Notes: generated by a model from the sequence alone, not told the origin. Shown: positions 36,960 to 45,128, counted from the first letter of the stretch. The stretch is DNA of 64,000 nucleotides from Propionispora hippei DSM 15287 (GCF_900141835.1 NZ_FQZD01000009.1:102758-166757); one strand, 5' to 3'. Made by a program: numbers and translations.

Positions 36960-38509
36960 TCTTTCCTGAGCACTACCACATTGTCCGCTACCGCAACAAG
37001 CTGCAGTTCTTGCTGCTCTGCAGGCGGCAAGCTCCGGTAGTTTTTCTCCTTAACAACAAAATAAATTGGTCTTGATGTACTTTTCATATTGTCCAGTACC
37101 TGATTGATCGACGTAAGTTCCTTACCAGGCTGTTCCGTATAGTAGGCAAAGCCTGGCCGGAGAAACTTTTCCACATAGACCGGCGCCTGCCCGTCATACT
37201 GGGCCTTAAAGTCAGCAGCCACATCCTTAACCGACAGGGCCGGCGCCGCTGCCGGAAATAGGCTGGTCATCAAAACGGCAATAAATAGCAGCATGCCGCC
37301 AGTAAGCACTCCGACAAGCCGTATCGCCCGGCCCTGTTTTACAGCCAGCCAGGCGCCGGCAGCAGTGATCCCAAAAACCAGGCCAGTCAGAACGGCACCC
37401 GGGATAAGCGCCGGCAGATACGCCAAAGCTCCCCAAATAAGCCCGCCTTCCAGCAAGCCAAAGACTAGCAGCAGCAAAATAACCGGTTCGCCAAACATGC
37501 TACGTACCGCCTCCCGGGAGATGCAGTGATCGATATACCAGCCGGTCAGTAGAGCTAAGGGGGGATACATCGGTAAAATATACGAAATTAACTTAGTCTG
37601 AGACAGACTGAAAAAAACGAACACCGTCCCCGCCCAGATAACCAGAAAACTCAACTCCCGGCCAACCAGTCCTTTCCGTTCCTGCCAAATGCGTTTACCA
37701 GCTTGGCCAAGAAACACTGACCAGGGGAAAAAACCCAGTAAAAGCACAGGAATGTAGTAATACCACAGCGTCCCGGATGGATGCTCCGGCTTAAGAAACC
37801 GGGTTACATTATGAAAGCCGAGAAAGGTATCTACAAAGTCCATACCATGAAAATGGTACATGGCCAAATACCAGGGAGAGGCAACCAACAACATTAATAG
37901 TGTTCCGCTAACTAGTTTGATCCGTTTTATCTCACCAAATCCCCTTGTCCAAACAAGATGAGCCAGGACAATGGCTGCCGGTAAAACAATAGCTACAGGA
38001 CCCTTGGTTAAAACCGCCAGTCCGGCAGCCACATAAGCCGGATAGTACTTTCCTTTTAGGTACAACAGCAAGGAAGCCGTCATAAAAAAAGTCAATGTAA
38101 TATCGGTTACAGCCGCCTTGCCCAAGTAAAAATATTCCACACTGGTCGCCAGCACCAAGGCAGCAATAAGCCCGGCCCGCCGGCCAAAGATGGCCTTGCC
38201 GAAACGGTAAACCACGAGGACGCCGCAAACGGCCAGTAAGGCCGAAGGAAAGCGGGCGGCAAACTCGTTCTGCCCAAACAGTTTAAATGAAGCGGCTACC
38301 AGCCAATAATACATGGGCGGCTTATCATACCAAAAATCACCGTAGATCCGGGGTGATATGAAGTCCCCTGTCTGCAGCATCTCCCTTGCTGTCTGAGCAT
38401 AAACCGGTTCATCCGGATTCAGGAGCGGCAAATGTCCTAATTGAAAAAACATAATAAACGCGGCCACTAACACAACAATAGCCAACTCTGCTTTTCTATC
38501 CCATTTCAT
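36956..38509 (-). CDS. ArnT-like glycosyltransferase (GT39/GT83), first of a pair
   Basis: 517 aa, about 12 membrane helices. The first periplasmic loop has the acidic DE pair (NPDEPVYAQTAREM, residues 33-34). 'FWYDKPPMYYWLVAASF', 'VLTKGPVAIVLPAAI' and 'LVASPWYLAMY' are typical of ArnT, which adds 4-amino-arabinose to lipid A. The true donor and acceptor are unknown. GGAAGGG and AGGA precede the ATG. It is the first gene of the four-gene operon that ends with a two-component system. Confidence 0.88.
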   Translation of the reverse strand: MKWDRKAELAIVVLVAAFIMFFQLGHLPLLNPDEPVYAQTAREMLQTGDFISPRIYGDFWYDKPPMYYWLVAASFKLFGQNEFAARFPSALLAVCGVLVVYRFGKAIFGRRAGLIAALVLATSVEYFYLGKAAVTDITLTFFMTASLLLYLKGKYYPAYVAAGLAVLTKGPVAIVLPAAIVLAHLVWTRGFGEIKRIKLVSGTLLMLLVASPWYLAMYHFHGMDFVDTFLGFHNVTRFLKPEHPSGTLWYYYIPVLLLGFFPWSVFLGQAGKRIWQERKGLVGRELSFLVIWAGTVFVFFSLSQTKLISYILPMYPPLALLTGWYIDHCISREAVRSMFGEPVILLLLVFGLLEGGLIWGALAYLPALIPGAVLTGLVFGITAAGAWLAVKQGRAIRLVGVLTGGMLLFIAVLMTSLFPAAAPALSVKDVAADFKAQYDGQAPVYVEKFLRPGFAYYTEQPGKELTSINQVLDNMKSTSRPIYFVVKEKNYRSLPPAEQQELQLVAVADNVVVLRKE

Positions 38510-38526
38510 TATATTTGTCCTACCCT

Positions 38527-38606
38527 TCCAGTCTTGCTTAAGGAACCGCTGGCTATCGGCAAACTACTGCCTGCCATAAAAAAAGCCCGCCGGTTCCTCT
38601 GGTTAG
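38527..38606. repeat. Short derivative of repeat family A
   Basis: TTAAGGAACCGCTGG is identical to a family A outer end. An inverted end CCGGTTCCTCTGGTTAG follows 50 bases later, with none of the internal blocks. It lies in the leader region of the ArnT operon. Confidence 0.5.
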
Positions 38607-38656
38607 CCCAAGTATAAAAGCAGATTCTGAAAAAAGACTGAAAATCTCATAGACAT

Positions 38657-38698
38657 AAAAAAGCGGAAGAATGGATTAATCCATTCTTCCGCTTTTTG
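38657..38698. terminator. Terminator of the glycerate kinase gene
   Basis: Near-perfect stem AAAGCGGAAGAATGGA / TCCATTCTTCCGCTTT with a TTAA loop and T runs on both strands. Confidence 0.9.
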
Positions 38699-38731
38699 CC
38701 AACTAACTATATTCATTAGCCGCCGATCAAA

Positions 38732-39976
38732 TCATCGGCACAGCAGGACGGCTACATCATTCACATTGGTCCCCGTCGGCCCGGTCAACACCAGGCCGTC
38801 ACAAGCCGCCAATCCACAATAAGCATCATTGTCTTCCAAAACCGCCCCTATCTTTAACCCCTGTCGCAAGAGCACCTCCTGGGTCTGGCCATCGACCAGC
38901 CCGCCGGCAGCATCAGTTGGGCCGTCCGTACCGTCCGACCCGGCAGCAATAACCACCGTATCCGCCAGCCCGGCGATCCCTTCGGCAGCGGCCAGTGCAA
39001 ACTCCTGATTTCGACCGCCCTTGCCCTTCCCCTTTACATTTACGACGGTCTCGCCACCCAGAATGACCGCACAGGGCGGTTGCAAATAGCCACCATCCCT
39101 GATCTCCCGGGCAATCGCCGCTAAGAACCGTCCTCCCTCCCGAGCCTCACAGGTCAGCTGGGTGGTAAGAATAACCGGACGGTAACCGAGTCTTTCCGCT
39201 GCGGCGGCAGCCTGGCGGCACAAGGCTTTCACGCTGCCGGTAACCATGACGGTAACATTGTCCACCTGCTTGGGTGTTTCCAGCTTCAGCTTGGCCAAAA
39301 GCTCCGGCCGCAGCCTTAATTTATATTTTTCCACAATCGCCAGGGCTTCCTCTACTGTCGCTGCGTCGGGCCAGGCCGGACCGGAGGCAATCGAATCCAG
39401 ACGGTCCCCCAGCACATCGGACAGGACAACGGAAAACACCTGGGCCGGCCGGCACAAGTGCGCAAAACGCCCACCCTTGACCGCCGACAATCTTTTTCTG
39501 ATGGTATTGATTTCAACAATATTGGCACCACAGGCCAGTAATTGCTGCGTGATTTTTTCCAGATCGGTCAGGTCCACGCCGGGCAGCGGTTTTTCAAACA
39601 AGGCCGAACCGCCGCCGGACACCAGAAAGAGTACGGTATCTGTTGCCGTAAGCCCCTCAACCAGCGCCAACACCTTTTCAGTGCCGTACAGCGTATTCCG
39701 GTCAGGCACCGGATGTCCTGCTTCCACTACTTCAATCCGCTCCAGCAGCCCCTGGGCGTGGCCGTATTTAGTAAGAACAACTCCTTTGACCAGAGCCGGC
39801 CCAAGCGTCTTGGCAGCGGCCTGCGCCATCGAGAAACCGGCTTTACCGATAGCAACCAGATAAACTCTGCCGGGAAACCGGCAGTCTGCCAGTGCAGCTC
39901 CCACCGCCTGGTGGGGCAGTACTCCGGCAATGGCTTCATTGACAATCCTTCTTGCGTCTTCCCGTAGATCGGTCAT
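38732..39976 (-). CDS. Glycerate 2-kinase, MOFRL family
   Basis: 414 aa. 'VAIGKAGFSMAQAA', 'LFLVSGGGSALFEKP', 'INTIRKRLSAVKGGRFA' and the C-terminal MOFRL motif 'GGRNQEFALAAAEGI' with 'AAGSDGTDGPTDAAGG' identify the GckA/TtuD family. It phosphorylates D-glycerate to 2-phosphoglycerate with ATP, feeding glycolysis. The ATG at 39976 follows AGAGGG. A perfect 15-bp palindrome upstream (40027-40041) overlaps a possible -35 and may be a repressor site. It is transcribed alone. Confidence 0.92.
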   Translation of the reverse strand: MTDLREDARRIVNEAIAGVLPHQAVGAALADCRFPGRVYLVAIGKAGFSMAQAAAKTLGPALVKGVVLTKYGHAQGLLERIEVVEAGHPVPDRNTLYGTEKVLALVEGLTATDTVLFLVSGGGSALFEKPLPGVDLTDLEKITQQLLACGANIVEINTIRKRLSAVKGGRFAHLCRPAQVFSVVLSDVLGDRLDSIASGPAWPDAATVEEALAIVEKYKLRLRPELLAKLKLETPKQVDNVTVMVTGSVKALCRQAAAAAERLGYRPVILTTQLTCEAREGGRFLAAIAREIRDGGYLQPPCAVILGGETVVNVKGKGKGGRNQEFALAAAEGIAGLADTVVIAAGSDGTDGPTDAAGGLVDGQTQEVLLRQGLKIGAVLEDNDAYCGLAACDGLVLTGPTGTNVNDVAVLLCR

Positions 39977-40026
39977 CGTATCCCTCTTCTCTTAACCTGC
40001 AGATAAAAAATCATGAAATCCATATA

Positions 40027-40041
40027 TAGTTGGTCCAACTA
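40027..40041 (-). promoter_or_regulatory. Operator-like palindrome before glycerate kinase
   Basis: TAGTTGG-T-CCAACTA is a perfect 15-bp dyad. On the minus strand it covers TTGGAC, which has CATGAT 17 bases downstream as a weak -10. The TTGGNCCAA core resembles sites of FadR-subfamily GntR repressors. Confidence 0.45.
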
Positions 40042-40122
40042 CACAATGTATTCCATGATATCTGACTCTTTTATTATATTACAAATAAACTATTAAACAA
40101 ATTGCTTATTTTAAAACGCTCT

Positions 40123-41397
40123 TTAGCCCAAAAACTTCTCCTTTGGCAGGGGCAGCACCGTGGCCAGCGTCAGTTCATACGCTTCCTGCCCGTGCTCGCT
40201 AATATCAAGACCGGTGCTTTCGACCGCCGCCTCTGTACGGACGGCCATGACAGCGCCTAACAGCTTCATGATGATATAGGTTGCTATGCCGCTGAAAGCA
40301 CAGGCGGCCAGCACTCCTACAAGCTGCGGTATCAGCAGGGCGGCGTTACCGTAGAATAAGCCGTCAGCCCCGGCACTGTTGACTGATGTCGTGGCAAACA
40401 GTCCGGTAGCCACAGCGCCCCAGATGCCGCCGACCCCGTGAATACCAAAAGCGTCCAGCGAATCATCGTAGCCCAGGCGCCCCTTCATAATCGTAACGGA
40501 AAAATAACAAATACCGCCGGACAATAGCCCGATAATAATCGAAGACATGGCTGTGACAAAACCGGCTGCCGGCGTAATGGCAACCAAACCGGCCACCGCA
40601 CCGCTGATCAGGCCAAGCAGCGAGGGTTTTCCCTCATGCAGGCATTCCACGATAAGCCAGGCTGCCGCCCCAGCCGCCGCTGAAAGATGAGTCACTAAAA
40701 ATGCGTTGGCCGCCAGGGCATTGGCCGCCAATGCGCTGCCGCTGTTAAAACCGAACCAGCCAAACCACAGCATAGCGGCTCCCAGTACGGCCATGGGTAA
40801 ATGATGTGGCCTGGTCTGCTTACGGCGCTTGCCCAGCATGACACAGGCAACCAGACCGGCAATGCCGGAGCTGATATGAACCACCGTACCGCCGGCAAAA
40901 TCCAACGCCCCCATTTCCCGCAACCAGCCGCCTACGCCCCACACCCAGTGAGCCAGCGGATTGTACACCACCGCACTCCAGATAAAGGTGAAGGCAACAA
41001 ACGCGGGAAACCGCATTCTTTCTACGACAGAACCGGAAATCAACGCCGGTGTAATCACGGCAAACATCATCTGAAAAATAACAAATACCAAATGCGGAAT
41101 AGTCGGGGCATAATCGCCATTTCCGGCAGGCCCTACCCCCTGCAGCCCCAGCATGCTCATATCACCGATCAACCCGCCATGATCCGGTCCGAAGGATAAA
41201 CTGTAGCCAAACACAACCCACTCTATCGATACAATAGCCAGCACAACCAAAACCTGGGTGAGTGTGTTCAATACATTTTTCTGCCCCACCATGCCGCCAT
41301 AAAAAAAAGCCACCCCAGGGATCATAAACATGACCAATGCCGCCGAAACTAATACGAACGTTGTGTCTCCTGCACTGATTGCCATTACCTGCTCCAT
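40123..41397 (-). CDS. amt: Ammonium transporter (Amt/MEP/Rh)
   Basis: 424 aa with about 11 membrane helices. 'MFMIPGVAFFYGGMVGQKNVL' and 'GVGGIWGAVATGLFA' are Amt signatures, and 'DDSLDAFGIHGV' contains a conserved pore His. The C-terminus has 'GLDISEHGQEAYE', the cytoplasmic motif that couples subunits. The start at 41397 is fixed by AAGGAGG. There is no glnK gene next to it. The leader has a strong promoter and an intrinsic terminator before the gene (41421-41524). Confidence 0.95.
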   Translation of the reverse strand: MEQVMAISAGDTTFVLVSAALVMFMIPGVAFFYGGMVGQKNVLNTLTQVLVVLAIVSIEWVVFGYSLSFGPDHGGLIGDMSMLGLQGVGPAGNGDYAPTIPHLVFVIFQMMFAVITPALISGSVVERMRFPAFVAFTFIWSAVVYNPLAHWVWGVGGWLREMGALDFAGGTVVHISSGIAGLVACVMLGKRRKQTRPHHLPMAVLGAAMLWFGWFGFNSGSALAANALAANAFLVTHLSAAAGAAAWLIVECLHEGKPSLLGLISGAVAGLVAITPAAGFVTAMSSIIIGLLSGGICYFSVTIMKGRLGYDDSLDAFGIHGVGGIWGAVATGLFATTSVNSAGADGLFYGNAALLIPQLVGVLAACAFSGIATYIIMKLLGAVMAVRTEAAVESTGLDISEHGQEAYELTLATVLPLPKEKFLG

Positions 41398-41420
41398 CCG
41401 GACAACCTCCTTAAACTTAA

Positions 41421-41467
41421 AAAAAAACAGAAAAAGCCCTCGCATATAGCGAAGGCTTCATTGCCTC
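41421..41467 (-). promoter_or_regulatory. Attenuator in the amt leader with alternative hairpin
   Basis: On the minus strand an 8-bp stem GCCTTCGC / GCGAGGGC with loop TATAT is followed by TTTTTCTGTTTTTTTTT, only about 25 bases before the amt start. Overlapping its 5' arm is a second hairpin GAGGC-AATGAA-GCCTT, which cannot form at the same time. Its hexaloop has A at position 1 and G at position 4, the signature of ANTAR-protein targets. Confidence 0.5.
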
Positions 41468-41495
41468 ATTTTCATTATGTTAATTTTACTTCATC

Positions 41496-41524
41496 ATTTT
41501 AGACATTTTTCACGGTACTGTCAA
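41496..41524 (-). promoter_or_regulatory. Sigma-A promoter of amt
   Basis: TTGACA (41524-41519), 17 bases, TAAAAT (41501-41496). The transcript would start near 41489 and meet the attenuator after about 25-30 bases. Confidence 0.75.
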
Positions 41525-41805
41525 TATCAATTTCAATTAATTTTCCCTTCGGATTAGACAGTGATCCGTCAAATCTGGAGGTGCGAATTAAATTATGAAA
41601 GTTTTTTACAAGACACCGGCAATAAAGTCTTGCGGAAAAAGATCCGTCAAAAAATTGCATTTTTAGCATTGGTGAGCCACTAGTATTCTCGTCTGTAGAA
41701 TTTTTCACTGGAAAAATACCGGTCTATACTCTAAAATGAATATATTCCAAATCAACGGACAAACAGTCAGCCTGCTGGCTGATGAGAGTCGAGGGAGCTG
41801 TAATC
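41525..41805. other. Intergenic region between amt and the symporter gene
   Basis: It contains two copies of GATCCGTCAAA (41571 and 41640), and on the minus strand GACGGATCTTTTTCCGCA, which resembles a family A internal block, so it may be a strongly decayed copy. A 69-codon minus-strand frame (41708-41499) lacks a ribosome site and runs into the amt promoter; I do not call it. Confidence 0.4.
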
Positions 41806-43239
41806 ATGAACGGATACGTCTGGATTATTTTTGGTTATGCGTTATTTTTAATTGCCATTGGCTTTTTATTAAAAAACCGGGTAAAGAACACTAATGACTT
41901 TTTTGTCGGCAACCGCAAATTTGGTGCCGGTTTACTATTTGCTACCCTGATTGCCCCCAATATCGGTGCCGGTTCCACCGTCGGGATCGCCGGACTTGGC
42001 TATACAACAGGCATATCGGCGGCCTGGTGGATTATCGCCTCCGCCGTCGGCACCATGATTCTGGCCTTCTGGGTTGGCCCGGCGATCTGGCGCAAAGCCG
42101 TCAAACACAACCTGTATACCTTGGGCGATTATCTTGACTACCGTTACAGTCCCGGTTTTCGCGCCTTGATTTCCCTGCTGATGGCCATTGGCAGCATCGC
42201 AATTTTTGCCGGACAGTTGATGGGCATCGCCTGGATTCTATCGGCAGTAGCCGGCATGTCTAAAACAGCCGGCATTATCAGTGGCGCCCTGGTGGTTGTA
42301 CTATATTTCGGCGCCGGCGGTCTGCTGTCGGCCGCCTATGTCAATATCATTCAGGTTTGTGTCAAATTTCTTGGCTTTGCTATCGCCCTGCCCTTTGTCC
42401 TGCAGGCGGTAGGCGGCTGGAGCGGCCTGCAGGATAAGGTGGCCGCCCATTTGGGCAATGCGGCCCTGACTGCCTCCTATTTTAGTTTTGACGGCATCGG
42501 CATCACTTCCCTGGTTGGGTTTTTCCTGATGCTGACTCCTTCCTTTTTTATTTCACCAGCCCTGATTGGTAAAGTCTATAGTGCCAAAGACGAAAAAACA
42601 GTCATCCGCAGTACCTTCCTGTGCGGCCTGGTCATGCTGGCCTTTTCCCTGGTTCCGGTCATCCTCGGCATGGCGGCTTTTGTGACGCTGCCGCAGCTTA
42701 CCGAGCGTGATCTGGCACTGCCTACCGTCATGAAAGAATGCATGCCCTTCTGGGCTTCGGCGCTGGCCTTGGCTGCCATCTTCTCGGCGGAGATCAGTGC
42801 CGCCGACGCAGTGCTCTATATGATCACCACCGCCTTTACCAAGGACCTCTACAAAACCTTTGTTAACCCTTCCATCGCGGACGAAAAGCTGCTGCGCATC
42901 AACCGGGTAGTCACCGCCGTAGCCGGCCTGATTGGTGTGCTTTTGGCCATCGTCCTGCCCAATATCATCGCGGCCTTGTCTATTTTTTATTCTCTCATGT
43001 CGGTTTCGCTGACCGCGCCACTCCTGTTTGGCCTGTTTTCCCGGCGGCCAAGTACGGCAGCCGCCTTCCTCACCGCTCTGACAGGCATCGTTATTACCGC
43101 CGTCCTGCAGTTTGGTTATGGCGGTAAGGGCCTTGGTTTTTTAAACGCCCAATCGACTGCTCTCGTCGCCACCATGCTCGTCATGCTTGGCATGATGGTT
43201 CTCTTTCCCGCCAGAGATTCCGAAAAAAACACCCCATAG
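41806..43239 (+). CDS. Sodium:solute symporter family protein
   Basis: 477 aa, about 13 membrane helices in the LeuT-fold SSS arrangement. 'TNDFFVGNRKFG' and 'IAPNIGAGSTVGIAGLGYTTG' are the N-terminal signature, and 'AAIFSAEISAADAVLYMITT' is the central one. The substrate cannot be told; many relatives carry short organic acids, proline or pantothenate. The ATG at 41806 has GGGAG eight bases upstream. It is a single-gene unit ending in a terminator shared with cotJC. Confidence 0.88.
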   Translation: MNGYVWIIFGYALFLIAIGFLLKNRVKNTNDFFVGNRKFGAGLLFATLIAPNIGAGSTVGIAGLGYTTGISAAWWIIASAVGTMILAFWVGPAIWRKAVKHNLYTLGDYLDYRYSPGFRALISLLMAIGSIAIFAGQLMGIAWILSAVAGMSKTAGIISGALVVVLYFGAGGLLSAAYVNIIQVCVKFLGFAIALPFVLQAVGGWSGLQDKVAAHLGNAALTASYFSFDGIGITSLVGFFLMLTPSFFISPALIGKVYSAKDEKTVIRSTFLCGLVMLAFSLVPVILGMAAFVTLPQLTERDLALPTVMKECMPFWASALALAAIFSAEISAADAVLYMITTAFTKDLYKTFVNPSIADEKLLRINRVVTAVAGLIGVLLAIVLPNIIAALSIFYSLMSVSLTAPLLFGLFSRRPSTAAAFLTALTGIVITAVLQFGYGGKGLGFLNAQSTALVATMLVMLGMMVLFPARDSEKNTP

Positions 43240-43240
43240 C

Positions 43241-43282
43241 AAAGGAGCAGTCTGTCACGCACAAGACTGCTCCTTTTATTTA
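43241..43282. terminator. Bidirectional terminator between the symporter and cotJC
   Basis: Stem AAAGGAGCAGTCT / AGACTGCTCCTTT, T-rich on the plus strand, in the gap between two convergent stop codons. Confidence 0.85.
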
Positions 43283-43287
43283 TCCGG

Positions 43288-43932
43288 TCAGAGGCTGTCA
43301 CTCGTTTTGTCTTCCTCCACCGGTTGTTCTTCATCCTCCCGTTTAATTTCATGGCCGGTCCAGATATGCTTACTTTGGCACATCCAGTCCTGTACCACAT
43401 TTAGAGCCTCGCCGAATCGCTGGAAGTGAACAACTTCCCGCTGCCACAAAAAGCGCAGCGTGTCTTTTACACAGGGATCGTCGGTACAGGCAATCAGATG
43501 TTCATAGGTAGCACGGGCCTTTTGTTCCGCTGCCATATTTTCCGTCAGATCGGTAATGGGATCACCCAGACAGGCAATATATTTTGCCGACCAGGGTACG
43601 CCGTTGGCATCGGCCCAGAACAGCCCGCCGTCATGCTGCACGAACTGCCCTTCCCAGCCGGCTTCCTTGTAATCCTTGCAAGTCGCGCACTCAGTCAGTT
43701 TATAGACCAGTGCGGCTATCATCTCCATATGGGCCAGTTCCTCGGTTCCGATATCCGTAAGGGTAGCTCTGGCCATATCGGTAGGCATGCTGTAGCGTTG
43801 ATTAAGATAACGCAGCGACGCCGATAATTCACCGTCCGGACCGCCGTACTGGGTAATGACCATTTTGGCGAACTTTACATCCGGCCGGCTTACTCTTACC
43901 GGGTGCTGCAGTTTTTTTTCATATAGCCACAT
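43288..43932 (-). CDS. cotJC: Spore coat protein CotJC, manganese-catalase-like
   Basis: 214 aa. Ferritin-like bundle with the di-metal ligands expected of manganese catalases: 'GELSASLRYLNQRY', 'IGTEELAHMEMIAALVY', 'AAEQKARATYEHLI' and 'WQREVVHFQRFGEAL'. In Bacillus it is part of the inner coat and probably detoxifies peroxide. The last gene of cotJA-cotJB-cotJC. AGGAGG lies 12 bases before the ATG, a longer gap than usual. The C-terminal 25 residues are acidic and variable. Confidence 0.93.
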   Translation of the reverse strand: MWLYEKKLQHPVRVSRPDVKFAKMVITQYGGPDGELSASLRYLNQRYSMPTDMARATLTDIGTEELAHMEMIAALVYKLTECATCKDYKEAGWEGQFVQHDGGLFWADANGVPWSAKYIACLGDPITDLTENMAAEQKARATYEHLIACTDDPCVKDTLRFLWQREVVHFQRFGEALNVVQDWMCQSKHIWTGHEIKREDEEQPVEEDKTSDSL

Positions 43933-43956
43933 GATGCTGACATTCCTCCTTCTTCC

Positions 43957-44214
43957 TTATAGCTGCCACGGCCAGGGTCCTTGCGACCATTGCCAGGGTT
44001 CACCGCTGTAGCCGCCCATGCCAAAATGAATCAACGGCCCGTATTCTTCTTCATAGTCCTCCACCAGTCTCCGCAGGGCCTGCACGGCACAGTTATAGTC
44101 ATTAATAGCCTCTTCATCACAGGGATGGGTATCCAGATATAAATTAAGCTCGACCGCTACAAATTCCATTTCCTGAATTCTTTTCAGCCTTGCCGCCTGT
44201 TTCTCACAGTCCAC
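43957..44214 (-). CDS. cotJB: Spore coat protein CotJB
   Basis: 85 aa. 'IQEMEFVAVELNLYLDTHP' and 'YGPLIHFG' are CotJB signatures, and the tail is Trp/Gly/Gln-rich ('EPWQWSQGPWPWQL'). It is needed with CotJA and CotJC in the coat. The GTG at 44214 is favoured, with GGAGG eight bases upstream; the GTG at 44223 overlaps that site. It lies 24 bases before cotJC but 183 bases after cotJA, the gap being filled by a family B repeat. Confidence 0.9.
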   Translation of the reverse strand: MDCEKQAARLKRIQEMEFVAVELNLYLDTHPCDEEAINDYNCAVQALRRLVEDYEEEYGPLIHFGMGGYSGEPWQWSQGPWPWQL

Positions 44215-44282
44215 GGTATGCACCTCCTCTTACTCACTTAGCACCTTATCAACCCTAATCCAGCAAATACTGTCGGTCGATT

Positions 44283-44370
44283 TTCCGCAAGTCTGCGTTG
44301 TTGTCAGTCCTCATACTCCCCGGTATGACCCCTTTTTCCGCCTTGCCTTACGAAAAACAGTCCAGTCATA
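44283..44370 (+). repeat. Repeat family B copy inside the cotJ operon
   Basis: TGCGTTGTTGTCAGTCC, the stem CATAC-TCCCCG-GTATG, TTTTTCCGCCTTGCC, then TTACGAAAAACAGTCC. The outer bases TTTTCCG and CGAAAA also pair loosely. It separates cotJA from cotJB, where other spore formers have almost no spacer. Confidence 0.75.
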
Positions 44371-44397
44371 TTCCACCTTTTTAGAATTGACAAAGTA

Positions 44398-44622
44398 CTA
44401 GCGGGGTATTTTATAAACACCATATAATTCGGGGAATAATGTTCCTTTAGCAAGCGCCTCCTGGGGATTAAAGGCCTGCTTGTAAAATTGCCAGGGTACG
44501 TACGAATGAGCCAGCCGCATCCCCATGTCCGCCGGACAAATCGTTCCTTCCATATACTCTTCGTCATAGGTACAATCATCAGTATCGGGTGACACATAGG
44601 TTTTCTTCGGTCTCCGTTCCAC
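44398..44622 (-). CDS. cotJA: Spore coat associated protein CotJA
   Basis: 74 aa. 'ADMGMRLAHSYVPWQFYKQAFNPQEALAKGTLFPELYGVY' is the CotJA pattern; here the core is LAHSYVPWQ and GTLFPELY. GTG at 44622 follows AGGAGG. Upstream, CATATACT and nearby ATA-rich sequence resemble a sigma-E -10 element but with a poor -35. First gene of cotJABC. Confidence 0.9.
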   Translation of the reverse strand: MERRPKKTYVSPDTDDCTYDEEYMEGTICPADMGMRLAHSYVPWQFYKQAFNPQEALAKGTLFPELYGVYKIPR

Positions 44623-44683
44623 GCTTTATCCTCCTCTCAACTAACCCTAGTATATGTTATGTATACGGCTAGTCAAATGCCAC

Positions 44684-44720
44684 AAAAAAACCGGCTCTGC
44701 CAACAAGACAGAGCCGGTAA
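44684..44720 (-). terminator. Terminator of the PspC-domain gene
   Basis: Minus strand stem ACCGGCTCTG / CAGAGCCGGT with a 9-base loop, then TTTTTTT. Confidence 0.9.
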
Positions 44721-44734
44721 TTGTTATTTCTGTA

Positions 44735-45010
44735 TTAACTGGCCAGCGGCATAATAAAAAAGGCCAGAAGGTATAGTACGATACCGGCCCCGCGGTACAG
44801 TCCGGCCAACACCCACACGAGCCGGATAAGCGACACATCCACTCCGGTATAATTGCTGACTCCGGCACACACCCCGAGGATCATGGCATGCGCCTGGTCA
44901 ATCGCCAGCGGACGATGTAACGGCCCGCCGCCGGCCGTATTACTTTGCATGAACTGCCATATTGTCAAGCCACTAAATAGGTATGCACCAACCCGGATTA
45001 CCCATACCAC
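44735..45010 (-). CDS. PspC-domain membrane protein
   Basis: 91 aa. The PspC domain is visible as 'MILGVCAGVSNYTGVDVSLIRLVWVLAGLY' (core ILGVCAGVS and IRLVWVLAGLY) with two membrane helices, preceded by an extra N-terminal helix. PspC-type proteins act in envelope-stress responses. No pspA lies nearby. The GTG at 45010 follows GGGAGG by eight bases; GTG at 45019 overlaps it. Transcribed alone. Confidence 0.85.
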   Translation of the reverse strand: MVWVIRVGAYLFSGLTIWQFMQSNTAGGGPLHRPLAIDQAHAMILGVCAGVSNYTGVDVSLIRLVWVLAGLYRGAGIVLYLLAFFIMPLAS

Positions 45011-45079
45011 AACCGCCACCTCCCGGTTCCCGTAACAAACAATAGTTAGTAACAGTATTACCGGTTCTTGCTTCTTTTA

Positions 45080-45116
45080 ATCAAAATCCCCGGCTGCCTC
45101 AGGCAGCCGGGGATTA
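45080..45116 (-). terminator. Terminator of the FtsW-family gene
   Basis: Perfect 14-bp stem AATCCCCGGCTGCC / GGCAGCCGGGGATT with a three-base loop, then TTGATT on the minus strand. Confidence 0.85.
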
Positions 45117-45128
45117 ATAGCAGGATTT

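Noticed and set aside
41499..41708. 69-codon minus-strand frame between amt and the symporter
   Set aside because: No ribosome site; it covers the amt promoter, and its repeated FDGS words come from DNA repeats of GATCCGTCAAA.
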